From: an uncultured beta proteobacterium
GTDB lineage: Bacteria > Pseudomonadota > Gammaproteobacteria > Burkholderiales > Burkholderiaceae_C
Direction: 5' to 3'
Assembly: GCA_903920695.1 (NCBI GenBank)
Contig: CAIXNB010000047.1
Location: forward strand, 1-48,067
DNA length: 48,067 bases
Below the pieces are notes generated by a model. That model ran no database searches. It had not been told where the DNA came from and was given only the letters and a program-made list of their open reading frames with translations. The translations under genes were made by a program, and so were the position numbers. This document shows, in pieces, positions 1 through 8,279 of the stretch. How positions within the stretch are numbered: the stretch's first letter is position 1; each line of letters opens with the position of its first letter.

Positions 1-2
1 CT

Positions 3-182
3 TGGATCGCTGGCAAGGCACTCGTTCAAGCACCAGCCGCTTATCGGGCGCTGCTTGCCGTCAAGGATGTCGCCCTCTTGATCGCCGCTCCGTTCATCGG
101 TCTGGTTTACGCTGTCACGCTGCCCTTCGTCGGCATTGCCTTGATCCTGCGGGCCGGCTACAAGGCTTACCGCGCCGCCTGA
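3..182 (+). CDS. C-terminal end of a small membrane protein (5' truncated)
   Basis: The reading frame enters from the left edge and encodes about 59 residues before a TGA at 180-182. The visible part has an amphipathic stretch (VQAPAAYRALLAVKDVALL) and then a hydrophobic segment around IAAPFIGLVYAVTLPFVGIA that looks membrane-spanning, ending in a basic tail. A strong intrinsic terminator follows within 20 bp, which supports a real gene end. I do not recognise the family, and the start lies outside the window. Confidence 0.6.
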   Translation, partial: WIAGKALVQAPAAYRALLAVKDVALLIAAPFIGLVYAVTLPFVGIALILRAGYKAYRAA

Positions 183-200
183 GCTTTCAAGTCAACTGCC

Positions 201-233
201 AAAAGCCCCCGGCCATCTGGTCGGGGGCTTTTT
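201..233 (+). terminator. Rho-independent terminator
   Basis: AAAAGCCCCCG, a 10-base loop and CGGGGGCTTTTT form an 11-bp GC-rich stem ending in a T-run. It lies 18 bp after the stop of the truncated gene. Its A-run makes it potentially active also for the convergent esterase gene on the other strand. Confidence 0.85.
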
Positions 234-282
234 CATGTGCGTTGAGGCTTTCCAGTTGACCAATCAAGGCAGTCTCCGGGCC

Positions 283-882
283 TCAAGGATCCAGATCAAG
301 GAACGCCATGATCACGGGCAAATGTTGTTCGAAATCGGTCAAACCGTGGTCACTGCCTTCGAGCAGATGGAACTGAGCACCAACATAACGGGCATGCATC
401 TCACGCCAATCAAGCAACTCGTCGCCCTTGGCGATGACCGCCAGGTAGCGGTCAAGCTGAGTCAAGTTTGGCAAACTCAGATCGCGAAGTTCCTGCACAA
501 ACTCGCTGCGAAAGAAGAAACGCTCTGCCGGATCATGCCAGCTGGTTTGCTCGCCAATATAGTTCGCTAGGTCGCGCGCCGGATTGACCGCCGGATTGAG
601 CAGTACAGCTTTGCAACCAGTTTGCTCGGCGACCCAGGTCGCGTAAAACCCGCCCAGCGACGAGCCGATCACGGCCATGCTCGCGTGCGGCCAGTCGGCA
701 AGACCCAGCAGCACCAAGTCCATGGCTGCACGTGGCGAAGGTGGCAACTGCGGGCACCACCAGATCAGACCAGGGTGTTCGCGGCGCACCTGCTCGGCCA
801 TCAGGCGCGCCTTGACCGATTGCGGCGAGGAACGGAAACCATGCAGGTAGAGCAAATGGGTGGTGGGTGCTGGAATAGGCAT
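283..882 (-). CDS. YqiA/YcfP-family alpha/beta-hydrolase (esterase)
   Basis: A 199-residue alpha/beta-hydrolase of the small YqiA/YcfP esterase family, cytosolic with no signal peptide. It begins with the family hallmark LLYLHGFRSSP, which carries the oxyanion-hole region. The nucleophile elbow is GSSLGGF, the acidic residue lies in the AKGDELLDW loop, and the catalytic His is in EGSDHGLTDFE near the C-terminus. The frame stays open upstream to 1041 but would then run into rodA. I chose the internal ATG at 882 (MPIPAPTTHLLYLHGF) because the family starts just before the LHGF motif. No clear Shine-Dalgarno is visible. It is divergent from rodA with only 40 bp between them. The substrate is unknown, and E. 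coli YqiA has only generic short-chain esterase activity. Confidence 0.85.
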   Translation of the reverse strand: MPIPAPTTHLLYLHGFRSSPQSVKARLMAEQVRREHPGLIWWCPQLPPSPRAAMDLVLLGLADWPHASMAVIGSSLGGFYATWVAEQTGCKAVLLNPAVNPARDLANYIGEQTSWHDPAERFFFRSEFVQELRDLSLPNLTQLDRYLAVIAKGDELLDWREMHARYVGAQFHLLEGSDHGLTDFEQHLPVIMAFLDLDP

Positions 883-922
883 CGGCACATCATAGAGGAG
901 CGCCAGAAGGGATAATCCGGCG

Positions 923-2077
923 ATGGCAGTCGTATTCAAGCGTCCCTCCCTTTGGCAGCACATCACCCCCTGGTTTCGCGGTTTTGACGGCCCGCTGGCC
1001 TTTGGCATCTTCGTGCTGGCCTGCGCCGGTCTGCTGACCATGTATTCGTCCGGCTATGACCAGGGCACCCGTTTCGAGGACCATGGCCGCAACATGCTGC
1101 TGGCAGGCGTTATTTTGTTCGTCGTGGCGCAGATTCCACCGCAGCGGCTGATGGCACTGGCGCTGCCACTGTACGTGGCCGGCGTAACCCTGCTGATTGC
1201 AGTGGCGATCTTTGGCGTCACCAAGAAGGGCGCGCGGCGCTGGCTCAATGTCGGCGTGACCATCCAACCCAGCGAGATCCTCAAGATCGCCGTGCCACTG
1301 ACGCTGGCTTGGTGGTTCCAGAAACGCGAAGGCCAATTGCGCCCGCTTGACTTCGCGGTGGCCGCGCTCTTGCTGGCGCTGCCCATCGGCCTGATCGTGC
1401 GTCAACCAGACCTGGGCACAGCGGTGCTCGTGCTCTCGGCAGGCCTGTCGGTCATCTTCTTTGCCGGCCTGTCGTGGAAGTGGATCGTGCCACCGGTGCT
1501 GCTTGGCGTGCTGGGCGTGGCCCTGATTGTTGGGTTCGAGCCGCAGTTATGCGCCGACGGCATGCGCTGGCCAGTACTGCACGACTACCAGCAGCAGCGC
1601 ATCTGTACCCTGCTCGACCCCTCGCGCGACCCGCTGGGCAAGGGTTTTCACATCATCCAGGGCATGATCGCTATCGGCTCGGGCGGTTTCTGGGGCAAGG
1701 GCTTCATGCAGGGAACGCAGACCCATCTGGAGTTCATTCCGGAACACACGACCGACTTCATATTCGCAGCATTCTCAGAAGAATTCGGACTCTTTGGCAA
1801 CCTGTTGCTGCTCGTCGGTTTTGGTTTCCTGATCCTGCGCGGCCTGGTGATCGCGGTGGAAGCGCCAACGCTGTTCTCCAGGCTGCTGGCTGGAAGCATC
1901 ACGCTGATTTTTTTCACCTACGCCTTCGTCAACATGGGCATGGTCAGCGGCATTTTGCCGGTGGTGGGCGTGCCACTGCCCTTCATCAGCTACGGCGGTA
2001 CTGCCATGGTCACGCTCGGCATGGGCTTGGGCATTTTGATGTCGATCGCCAAGTCCAAGCGGCTGGTGCAATCCTGA
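923..2077 (+). CDS. rodA: RodA, SEDS-family peptidoglycan polymerase for rod shape
   Basis: A 384-residue polytopic inner-membrane glycosyltransferase that polymerises lipid II with its partner PBP2 during cell elongation. It has about ten hydrophobic helices. The periplasmic loop with PEHTTDFIF contains the conserved catalytic Asp, and near the C-terminus is the SEDS signature NMGMVSGILPVVGVPLPF followed by ISYGGTA. Its length and the absence of an FtsW-style N-terminal extension favour RodA over FtsW. The immediately preceding gene is on the other strand, so a PBP2 gene (mrdA) is not directly upstream here. tldD follows on the same strand after 92 bp. Confidence 0.93.
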   Translation: MAVVFKRPSLWQHITPWFRGFDGPLAFGIFVLACAGLLTMYSSGYDQGTRFEDHGRNMLLAGVILFVVAQIPPQRLMALALPLYVAGVTLLIAVAIFGVTKKGARRWLNVGVTIQPSEILKIAVPLTLAWWFQKREGQLRPLDFAVAALLLALPIGLIVRQPDLGTAVLVLSAGLSVIFFAGLSWKWIVPPVLLGVLGVALIVGFEPQLCADGMRWPVLHDYQQQRICTLLDPSRDPLGKGFHIIQGMIAIGSGGFWGKGFMQGTQTHLEFIPEHTTDFIFAAFSEEFGLFGNLLLLVGFGFLILRGLVIAVEAPTLFSRLLAGSITLIFFTYAFVNMGMVSGILPVVGVPLPFISYGGTAMVTLGMGLGILMSIAKSKRLVQS

Positions 2078-2169
2078 AACCCTTGCCACGCACAACGCCC
2101 GTGCCATCGCGGCTACACATTTCCGACCACGCGCCGGCTATGTCAAAGGCAACTGACTAGAATCAAAAC

Positions 2170-3630
2170 ATGATCTCCCGCGAACCCACCCTCGAACGCT
2201 TGGCCATTGCCAAGTCCCTGCTGCTCACGCCCTTTGGCCTGGATGAAACCCACCTGGGGCGCGCGCTGAGAGAAATCAGGGCAAACCGGATGGACGAGGC
2301 CGATCTGTATTTCCAATACACCCGCTCGGAAGGCTGGAGCCTGGAAGAAGGCATCGTCAAGACCGGCTCCTTCAGCATCGACCAGGGCATGGGCGTGCGC
2401 GCAGTCAGCGGCGAAAAAACCGCGTTTGCCTACTCGGACGACATTTCAGAAACCTCGCTGCTCGATGCAGCGCACACCGTGCGCTCGATTTCAACGTCGG
2501 CGCAGACCGGTCGCGCCAAGGTTGCGGCCAAAAAGATCGCCGCTTCACGTTCCCTGTATGGCGGGCTCGACCCGATTGCCACGCTTGACAGCACGGCCAA
2601 AGTCAAATTGCTGGAAAAAGTGGAACAACAAGCCCGCGCCAAAGACCCGCGCGTGGCGCAGGTTATGGCAGGACTGGCCAGTGAATACGATGTGGTGCTG
2701 GTGGCGCGCGCCGATGGCACGATCGCCGCCGATGTGCGTCCGCTGGTGCGCCTGTCGGTGACGGTGATCGCGGAACAGAAAGGCCGGCGCGAAGTGGGCT
2801 CCGCAGGCGGTGGCGGCCGCTTCGGTCTGGCCTATTTTGACGATGCCATCATCACACAGTACGTCAACGAAGCGGTCAAGGCGGCGCTTACCAATCTGGA
2901 AGCACGCCCGGCACCAGCGGGAGAAATGACCGTGGTGCTCGGCCCCGGCTGGCCTGGCATCCTTTTGCACGAAGCGATTGGTCACGGACTGGAAGGCGAC
3001 TTCAACCGCAAGGGTTCGAGCGCATTTTCCGGACGCGTTGGTCAACGTGTTGCCGCCAAAGGGGTCACGGTGCTCGATGACGGCACACTGGCGCAACGAC
3101 GCGGTTCGCTCAACGTGGACGACGAAGGCAACACCAGCCAGCGCAATGTGCTGATTGAAGACGGCATCCTGAAGGGCTACATTCAAGACGCCATGAACGC
3201 GCGCCTGATGGGTGTGGCGCCGACCGGCAACGGTCGCCGCGAAAGCTATGCCTCGATTCCGCTGCCACGCATGACCAATACCTACATGCTCGCCGGCGAC
3301 AAGACACCCGAAGAAATTGTAGCAAGCATCAAGAAGGGTCTGTACGCCACCAACTTCGGTGGCGGCCAGGTCGATATCACGTCCGGCAAATTCGTGTTCT
3401 CGGCGAGCGAGGCGTTCTGGGTCGAGAACGGCAAGATTCTGTACCCGATCAAGGGCGCTACCATTGTGGGTAACGGCCCGGACGCGCTGACCCGCGTCAG
3501 CATGATCGGCAACGACATGAAGCTCGACAGCGGCGTCGGCACCTGCGGCAAGGAAGGCCAGAGCGTGCCGGTTGGTGTTGGTCAGCCGACTCTGCGCATC
3601 GACGGCCTGACGGTTGGGGGCACGGCATGA
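2170..3630 (+). CDS. tldD: TldD metalloprotease subunit
   Basis: A 486-residue TldD (E. coli homologue about 481). It forms a heterodimeric zinc protease with TldE/PmbA that trims unfolded or modified peptides and is needed for CcdA turnover and microcin B17 maturation in E. coli. The zinc-binding HEAIGH lies at residues 267-272, followed by GLEGDFNRKGSS. The glycine-rich C-terminal region includes NFGGGQVDITSG and SGVGTCGKEGQSVPVGVGQP, both typical of the family. The partner gene is not in this window. The 3' end runs straight into the aroG leader region, with the leader peptide ATG 30 bp after the stop. Confidence 0.95.
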   Translation: MISREPTLERLAIAKSLLLTPFGLDETHLGRALREIRANRMDEADLYFQYTRSEGWSLEEGIVKTGSFSIDQGMGVRAVSGEKTAFAYSDDISETSLLDAAHTVRSISTSAQTGRAKVAAKKIAASRSLYGGLDPIATLDSTAKVKLLEKVEQQARAKDPRVAQVMAGLASEYDVVLVARADGTIAADVRPLVRLSVTVIAEQKGRREVGSAGGGGRFGLAYFDDAIITQYVNEAVKAALTNLEARPAPAGEMTVVLGPGWPGILLHEAIGHGLEGDFNRKGSSAFSGRVGQRVAAKGVTVLDDGTLAQRRGSLNVDDEGNTSQRNVLIEDGILKGYIQDAMNARLMGVAPTGNGRRESYASIPLPRMTNTYMLAGDKTPEEIVASIKKGLYATNFGGGQVDITSGKFVFSASEAFWVENGKILYPIKGATIVGNGPDALTRVSMIGNDMKLDSGVGTCGKEGQSVPVGVGQPTLRIDGLTVGGTA

Positions 3631-3659
3631 GGGTTTGCGACTGTGCTACATTCGGACTC

Positions 3660-3728
3660 ATGAAGTCGGCCTGTTTTTACTTTAGCTATTTTTGGTTCTC
3701 AAGCGCCTGTGGCGGTAGAGAGTTCTGA
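3660..3728 (+). CDS. Aromatic-amino-acid leader peptide of aroG
   Basis: A 22-codon ORF (ATG 3660, TGA 3726-3728) encoding MKSACFYFSYFWFSS, then ACGGREF. Codons 6-13 read F-Y-F-S-Y-F-W-F: four Phe, two Tyr and one Trp in eight codons. This composition is the hallmark of a transcription-attenuation leader. It sits between tldD and the DAHP synthase gene and is followed by an intrinsic terminator 31 bp downstream. Ribosome stalling at these codons when charged tRNA-Phe, tRNA-Tyr or tRNA-Trp is scarce would be the regulatory signal. No strong Shine-Dalgarno is visible. It is too short for ordinary gene callers. Confidence 0.82.
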   Translation: MKSACFYFSYFWFSSACGGREF

Positions 3729-3787
3729 ACGTACGCAAAGAAAACGTCCTGATCTTCCAAAAACCGCCGCACCCCGGCGGTTTTTTT
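3704..3787 (+). promoter_or_regulatory. Transcription attenuator controlling aroG
   Basis: Mutually exclusive pairings are visible. Segment 1:2 is CGCC (3704-3707) with GGCG (3711-3714), inside the leader ORF. Segment 2:3 is GGCGGT (3711-3716) with ACCGCC (3763-3768), the antiterminator. Segment 3:4 is AAACCGCCG (3761-3769) with CGGCGGTTT (3775-3783), the terminator. A ribosome stalled at the aromatic codons (3675-3698) leaves 3711-3716 free to pair with 3763-3768. A ribosome reaching the stop at 3726 covers it and lets the terminator form. The pairings are seen; the mechanism is inferred by analogy with pheA, trp and ivb leaders. Confidence 0.75.
3759..3787 (+). terminator. Attenuator terminator upstream of aroG
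   Basis: A 9-bp perfect stem AAACCGCCG/CGGCGGTTT with loop CACCC, extended by A:T pairs and ending in seven T residues (3781-3787). It lies 42 bp before the aroG start codon. Confidence 0.88.
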
Positions 3788-3829
3788 ATTGCTGTCTTAC
3801 TTTTGATCGATTGAACTAGGAGCCTCATC

Positions 3830-4987
3830 ATGAACGCCAAAGCCACTGCCGCAGGGATTGATCCCTGGTATGCGAGTCCTGTTGCCACCCCTCTGACTGA
3901 CCGCAGCGGTCAGACCGACGACCAACGCATCAAGGACATCACCGTGTTGCCGCCTCCAGAACATTTGATCCGTTTCTTCCCGATCAAGGGTACGCCAGTC
4001 GAGAACTTGATCAGCACAACGCGTCGGCATATCCACGACATCATGACGGGCAAGGATGATCGCCTGCTGGTGGTGATTGGGCCGTGCTCCATTCATGATC
4101 CAGCGGCGGCACTGGACTACGCGCAGCGGCTCAAGGCGCAGCGCGATAAATTTGCCGGCACGCTTGAAATCGTGATGCGCGTTTACTTCGAGAAACCGCG
4201 CACCACGGTGGGCTGGAAGGGTTTGATCAACGACCCCTATCTGGATGAGACCTTCTGTATCGACGAAGGCCTGCGCATGGCACGCCAGTTACTGATCGAG
4301 ATCAACCGCCTCGGCTTGCCAGCGGGCAGCGAGTTCCTGGACGTCATTTCTCCGCAGTACCTGGGGGACCTGATCTCCTGGGGCGCGATTGGCGCGCGCA
4401 CGACCGAAAGCCAGGTGCACCGCGAACTGGCGTCTGGCCTGTCGGCGCCAATCGGCTTCAAGAATGGCACCGACGGCAACATCAAGATTGCCACCGATGC
4501 GATTCAGGCCGCAGCCGGTGGCCACCACTTTTTATCGGTACACAAGAATGGCCAGGTGGCAATCGTGCAGACCAACGGCAACCCGGATTGCCACGTCATC
4601 CTGCGCGGTGGCAAGGCCCCGAACTACGACGCTGCCAGCGTGAACGCTGCGTGCAAGGATCTGCGCGCGGCCAAGTTGCCAGAGACGCTGATGGTGGACT
4701 GCAGTCATGCCAACAGCAGCAAGCAGCACGAGAAGCAGCTTGATGTAGCGCGCGACATTGCAGCGCAACTGGCCACCGGCTCCAGCAGCGTGTTCGGCGT
4801 CATGGTGGAAAGCCACCTGCAGGCCGGCGCCCAGAAATTCACGCCGGGCAAGGATAGGGCAAATCAATTGGAATACGGTAAAAGCATTACCGATGCCTGC
4901 CTGGGCTGGGATGACTCCCTGCGCTCACTTGAAGTCTTGTCGGCCGCCGTGGCGACACGCCGCGCCCGCCGCGCTGCAAAAGCGTGA
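3830..4987 (+). CDS. aroG: 3-deoxy-7-phosphoheptulonate (DAHP) synthase, class I
   Basis: A 385-residue enzyme that condenses phosphoenolpyruvate with erythrose 4-phosphate, the first step of the shikimate pathway. AGGAG at 3818-3822 precedes the ATG by 7 bp. Class I (AroG/AroF/AroH) motifs are GPCSIHD (Cys86), FEKPRTTVGWKG, ILRGGKAPNYD, VDCSHANSSKQ (His293), MVESH (Glu327) and SITDACLGW (Asp355). Cys86, His293, Glu327 and Asp355 match the four metal ligands known for E. coli AroG. The N-terminus has an extension of about 30 residues relative to E. coli. Expression is probably controlled by the leader-peptide attenuator directly upstream, in addition to the allosteric feedback usual for the family. 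Which amino acid inhibits it cannot be read from sequence, so the symbol marks the family rather than the Phe-specific isozyme. It is convergent with mpl, 37 bp apart. Confidence 0.95.
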   Translation: MNAKATAAGIDPWYASPVATPLTDRSGQTDDQRIKDITVLPPPEHLIRFFPIKGTPVENLISTTRRHIHDIMTGKDDRLLVVIGPCSIHDPAAALDYAQRLKAQRDKFAGTLEIVMRVYFEKPRTTVGWKGLINDPYLDETFCIDEGLRMARQLLIEINRLGLPAGSEFLDVISPQYLGDLISWGAIGARTTESQVHRELASGLSAPIGFKNGTDGNIKIATDAIQAAAGGHHFLSVHKNGQVAIVQTNGNPDCHVILRGGKAPNYDAASVNAACKDLRAAKLPETLMVDCSHANSSKQHEKQLDVARDIAAQLATGSSSVFGVMVESHLQAGAQKFTPGKDRANQLEYGKSITDACLGWDDSLRSLEVLSAAVATRRARRAAKA

Positions 4988-5024
4988 GGCGCAGTCAGAA
5001 ACGCTGCGGGTCTTGCGCCAAGTG

Positions 5025-6425
5025 CTATTTGGCCCGCAACGTCTGCAGCAGCTTCAGGTGAATACCACCAAAGCTGCCGTTGCTCATGCACAGGATGTGG
5101 TCACCACCACGGGCGCGCGCCACGACTTGCGCGACCAAGCCATCAATGCTGTCGGCAACCAGGGCCTTGTCGCCCATGCTGGCCAGCGCTGCCTGGGCAT
5201 CCCAACCCAGCGCGCCACCGTGGCAAAACGCGAGATCCGCACTTTCCAGACTCCAGGGCAATTGCGCCTTCATGGTGCCGAGTTTCATGGTGTTGGAACG
5301 CGGCTCGAAGACCGCTAGAATGCGCTCGCGCGGCCCGACCTTGCGGCGCAATCCATCAACTGTGGTGCGGATAGCGGTCGGGTGATGGGCAAAGTCGTCA
5401 TAAACCGTGATGCTGCCAGCCAGAGCAGGCACGCAGCCCCGCACTTCCATGCGCCGTTTCACATTCTCGAAGCTACTCAAGGCGCGTCCGGCCTGTTCAG
5501 GTGATACCCCGACATGCTCGGCGCTGGCAATGGCCGCCAGTGCGTTGAGTTGGTTGTGCACACCACTGAGTTGCCACACTACCTGCGCAACCGGGCGACC
5601 CTGGTACAGCACATCGAAACTGTCGGGCTCGCCAACGGCCGTGAAGTCACTGACTGCGGCGCCGAAGCTGCGTACCTCGCTCCAGCAACCCGCATGCAGC
5701 ACGCGCGCCAGGCTTTCCTCCAGACCGTTGACAATCACGCGCCCTGAGCCATGCGCTCCGCTGCCCGGCACCGTGCGGATCAAGTGATGAAACTGGCGTT
5801 CGATGGCCACCAAATCGTCAAAGATGTCGGCATGATCAAACTCAAGATTGTTCAGAATGGCCGTGCGCGGGCGGTAGTGCACGAACTTGCTGCGCTTGTC
5901 GAAAAATGCGGTGTCATATTCGTCCGCCTCAATCACAAAGGCCGATTGCCCACCCAGACGCGCCGAGACACCAAAATTCTGCGGCACGCCACCAATCAGA
6001 AAGCCGGGCTGAAGGCCCGCACACTCCAGTATCCAAGCCACCATGGCGGTGGTTGTGGTCTTGCCATGGGTACCGGCAACCGCAATCACGTGCCGCCCCT
6101 GCAGCACATGCTCGGCCAGCCATTGCGGGCCACTCGTGTAAGGCAGACCGGCGTCCATGATCGCTTCGATCAATGGAAATTTCGGGCTGCCATCGGGCAG
6201 CCGCGCTCGACTGACAACATTGCCCACTACAAATATATCGGGTGCGAGCATCAGCTGGTCGGCGCCAAAGCCTTCGATCAATTCGATGCCGAGGGCACGC
6301 AACTGCTCGCTCATGGGCGGGTAAACGCTGCTATCGCAACCTGTGACCTTGTGACCGGCTTCGCGGGCGAGCGCGGCCAAGCCACCCATGAAGGTGCCGC
6401 AAATGCCAAGAATATGAATGTGCAT
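5025..6425 (-). CDS. mpl: UDP-MurNAc:L-Ala-gamma-D-Glu-meso-DAP ligase Mpl (murein recycling)
   Basis: A 466-residue Mur-ligase-family protein. Mpl reattaches the recycled tripeptide L-Ala-D-Glu-mDAP to UDP-MurNAc in the cytoplasm. The N-terminal Rossmann region begins MHIHILGICGTFMGGLA, the family-specific start. The ATP loop GTHGKTTTT is at residues 118-126, EADEYDTAFFDKRSKF is the Mpl version of the central domain motif, and YDDFAHHPTAI lies in the C-terminal domain. Together with ampD in this window it completes part of the peptidoglycan-recycling route. The start ATG at 6425 is the only one that keeps the conserved N-terminus. Confidence 0.94.
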   Translation of the reverse strand: MHIHILGICGTFMGGLAALAREAGHKVTGCDSSVYPPMSEQLRALGIELIEGFGADQLMLAPDIFVVGNVVSRARLPDGSPKFPLIEAIMDAGLPYTSGPQWLAEHVLQGRHVIAVAGTHGKTTTTAMVAWILECAGLQPGFLIGGVPQNFGVSARLGGQSAFVIEADEYDTAFFDKRSKFVHYRPRTAILNNLEFDHADIFDDLVAIERQFHHLIRTVPGSGAHGSGRVIVNGLEESLARVLHAGCWSEVRSFGAAVSDFTAVGEPDSFDVLYQGRPVAQVVWQLSGVHNQLNALAAIASAEHVGVSPEQAGRALSSFENVKRRMEVRGCVPALAGSITVYDDFAHHPTAIRTTVDGLRRKVGPRERILAVFEPRSNTMKLGTMKAQLPWSLESADLAFCHGGALGWDAQAALASMGDKALVADSIDGLVAQVVARARGGDHILCMSNGSFGGIHLKLLQTLRAK

Positions 6426-6478
6426 GCCGGGATTCTAGGCTGGCATATGGGTATCCATTGGCGGGCAAAATAGTGTCG

Positions 6479-7072
6479 ATGAACACATTGAAATTGGAAA
6501 TCGCGGCCGTTACAGCCCGCATCGTGGTCGAGGAAGGCATGGAATACGGGCCGGCCAAGCGCCGCGCCGTAAAACAGATGGGATTGCCTGGACGCACAGC
6601 CCTGCCGGACAACGACGCCATTGAGGATGCCGTCATCGAGTACATCACGCTCTTTTGTGCCGAGACGCAACCCGGCGAGTTACTGGCCTTGCGCCGACTT
6701 GCCTGGATCTGGATGCAGCGCTTGGCGGCGTTCCGCCCGCATCTCGGCGGGGCTGTGTGGCATGGCAGCGCAACGCGACGATCTGATATTTACATTCAAT
6801 TGTTCTGTGATGACTGCAAATCGGCTGAGATCGCATTGATTGATCATGGGGCACAGTACGTCGCGCGCACCATTACCGGTTTACATGGAGCCCCGGTTGA
6901 GGCGCTGAGCCTGAATGTCTTGTGCCCGGAGTTGAACAACATGGCGGCGATTCACCTATTGATATACGACCATGATGACGTGCGCGGTGCGCTGCGACCA
7001 GATGCCAAAGGGCGCTCACCGCGCGGCGACCTGGCAGCCCTTGCCCGTTTGCTGCATGATCAGGCCACATGA
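6479..7072 (+). CDS. Conserved betaproteobacterial protein, possible nucleotidyltransferase-like fold
   Basis: About 197 residues. The N-terminal half is helical (KLEIAAVTARIVVEEGMEYGPAK, then AVKQMGLPGRTALPDND), and the C-terminal half is alpha/beta. I recognise it as a conserved hypothetical protein often found between mpl and a TlpA-like gene in betaproteobacteria. The stretch GAVWHGSATRRSDIYIQLFCDD (residues about 93-114) resembles the GS-x-D core of minimal nucleotidyltransferases, but that is only a resemblance. An in-frame TTG at 6458 would add seven residues. I prefer the ATG at 6479 because the conserved sequence starts there. It overlaps the next gene by 4 bp (ATGA), so the two are translationally coupled. 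Confidence 0.75.
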   Translation: MNTLKLEIAAVTARIVVEEGMEYGPAKRRAVKQMGLPGRTALPDNDAIEDAVIEYITLFCAETQPGELLALRRLAWIWMQRLAAFRPHLGGAVWHGSATRRSDIYIQLFCDDCKSAEIALIDHGAQYVARTITGLHGAPVEALSLNVLCPELNNMAAIHLLIYDHDDVRGALRPDAKGRSPRGDLAALARLLHDQAT

Positions 7073-7638
7073 CAGATTCAATTCCCTCGCACGTTCCAAC
7101 GCCGGCGTCCGTCTGGCACCGTCGGCGCTGGCTCGGCAGCGCACTCGCCGGGGCTGCCGTTCTGGGGGGCACTGGCCTGGCTTGGTGGCGCGCCAACCAC
7201 CCTGACAAGCGCAGCGAAACCATTAATCCCGATTTTTGGATGCTCGACTTCCCGACACCGGATGGCACTTCACTGCGTATGCGCACGCTGCGCGGCAAGC
7301 CCTTGCTGCTAAATTTCTGGGCTACCTGGTGCCCACCTTGTGTGGAAGAACTTCCCTTATTAAGCCGCTTTCATGAAGCAAATTCAGCCAAAGGCTGGCA
7401 GGTTCTCGGTTTAGCGATTGACAAATCCGATCCTGTCCAGCGCTTTCTGGAACAAACACCGGTCACTTTTCCAATCGCGCTAGCCGGACTGCCTGGCATA
7501 GAAATCAGCAGGTCTCTGGGCAATCTGGCAGGTGGACTGCCTTTTTCGGTCGTCCTTGGATCCGATGACTCCGTCCGTCATCGTAAAATAGGGCAAATAA
7601 CGCCCGATGAGCTGGGGATTTGGGCGGTTTTGAAGTAG
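7069..7638 (+). CDS. TlpA-family membrane-anchored thioredoxin-like protein
   Basis: A 189-residue periplasmic thiol-disulfide oxidoreductase. An arginine-rich N-terminus (RRRW) precedes a transmembrane anchor at about residues 21-40. A thioredoxin fold follows, with active site WCPPC (Cys88, Cys91) in LLLNFWATWCPPCVEELP and a cis-Pro-type loop GGLPFSVV near residue 165. The TlpA/ResA family reduces apocytochrome or other periplasmic disulfides. The partner here is unknown. Its ATG overlaps the stop of the preceding gene. Confidence 0.88.
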   Translation: MTDSIPSHVPTPASVWHRRRWLGSALAGAAVLGGTGLAWWRANHPDKRSETINPDFWMLDFPTPDGTSLRMRTLRGKPLLLNFWATWCPPCVEELPLLSRFHEANSAKGWQVLGLAIDKSDPVQRFLEQTPVTFPIALAGLPGIEISRSLGNLAGGLPFSVVLGSDDSVRHRKIGQITPDELGIWAVLK

Positions 7639-7804
7639 CCGGATCGTTCGTTGCCCCCACTCCGTTGGCACGCAAGCACCTCACCCGAGCGCCCGTTCGC
7701 CCAAGACAAATCCTTGAATTTCTCTTAAATAATAGAAAATAGCGGCATTTTGATGAAATTTAAGGTAAATTCGCGGTCTGTTATTGAAAACTGCTGGAGA
7801 CCTC

Positions 7805-8257
7805 ATGGATCTAAGAAAATTGAAGACACTGATCGACTTGGTGTCGGACTCGAATGTTTCGGAGCTCGAAATCACGGAAGCAGAAGGCAAAGTTCGCATC
7901 GTCAAAGGCGGCGGCCTGGTCGCTCAGCAGTATGCGGCAGGCACCGTGCCAGCCCCCATGGCCGCTCCGCTCCAAGCTGCAGCGCCGGTAGAACCCGTTG
8001 CGGCCGCAGCGCCCGCCATTACCAGCCACACAGTGAAGTCACCCATGGTTGGCACCTTTTATCGCGCCGCGTCACCGGAAGCCAAGTCGTTTGTAGAAAT
8101 TGGCGACTCGATCAAAGTTGGCGAAACCGTTTGCATCATTGAGGCAATGAAGATCCTCAACGAAATCGAAGCGGACCGCTCGGGAACTGTGACACAGATT
8201 CTTTGTGTCAACGGACAGGCGGTTGAATATGGACAGCCTTTGTTCGTCATTGATTGA
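7805..8257 (+). CDS. accB: Biotin carboxyl carrier protein of acetyl-CoA carboxylase
   Basis: A 150-residue BCCP. It carries the biotin that AccC carboxylates and the AccAD carboxyltransferase unloads to make malonyl-CoA. It starts [13 protein letters not shown], has an Ala/Pro-rich linker (residues about 43-72) and a biotinyl domain. The biotin lysine is Lys116 in [17 protein letters not shown], where Ile replaces the more usual Met after the lysine. GGAGA at 7796-7800 sets the ATG at 7805; an upstream TTG in frame lacks such a site. The 166 bp before the gene are notably A+T-rich (7705-7790) and probably hold the accBC promoter, but I cannot pick convincing hexamers. Confidence 0.96.
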   Translation: MDLRKLKTLIDLVSDSNVSELEITEAEGKVRIVKGGGLVAQQYAAGTVPAPMAAPLQAAAPVEPVAAAAPAITSHTVKSPMVGTFYRAASPEAKSFVEIGDSIKVGETVCIIEAMKILNEIEADRSGTVTQILCVNGQAVEYGQPLFVID

Positions 8258-8279
8258 GTAGCGCTAACGCCCAACGTCT

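Noticed and set aside
883..1041. N-terminal extension of the YqiA-like esterase to an ATG at 1041
   Set aside because: It would overlap the rodA coding start by about 120 bp and adds sequence not found in the family.
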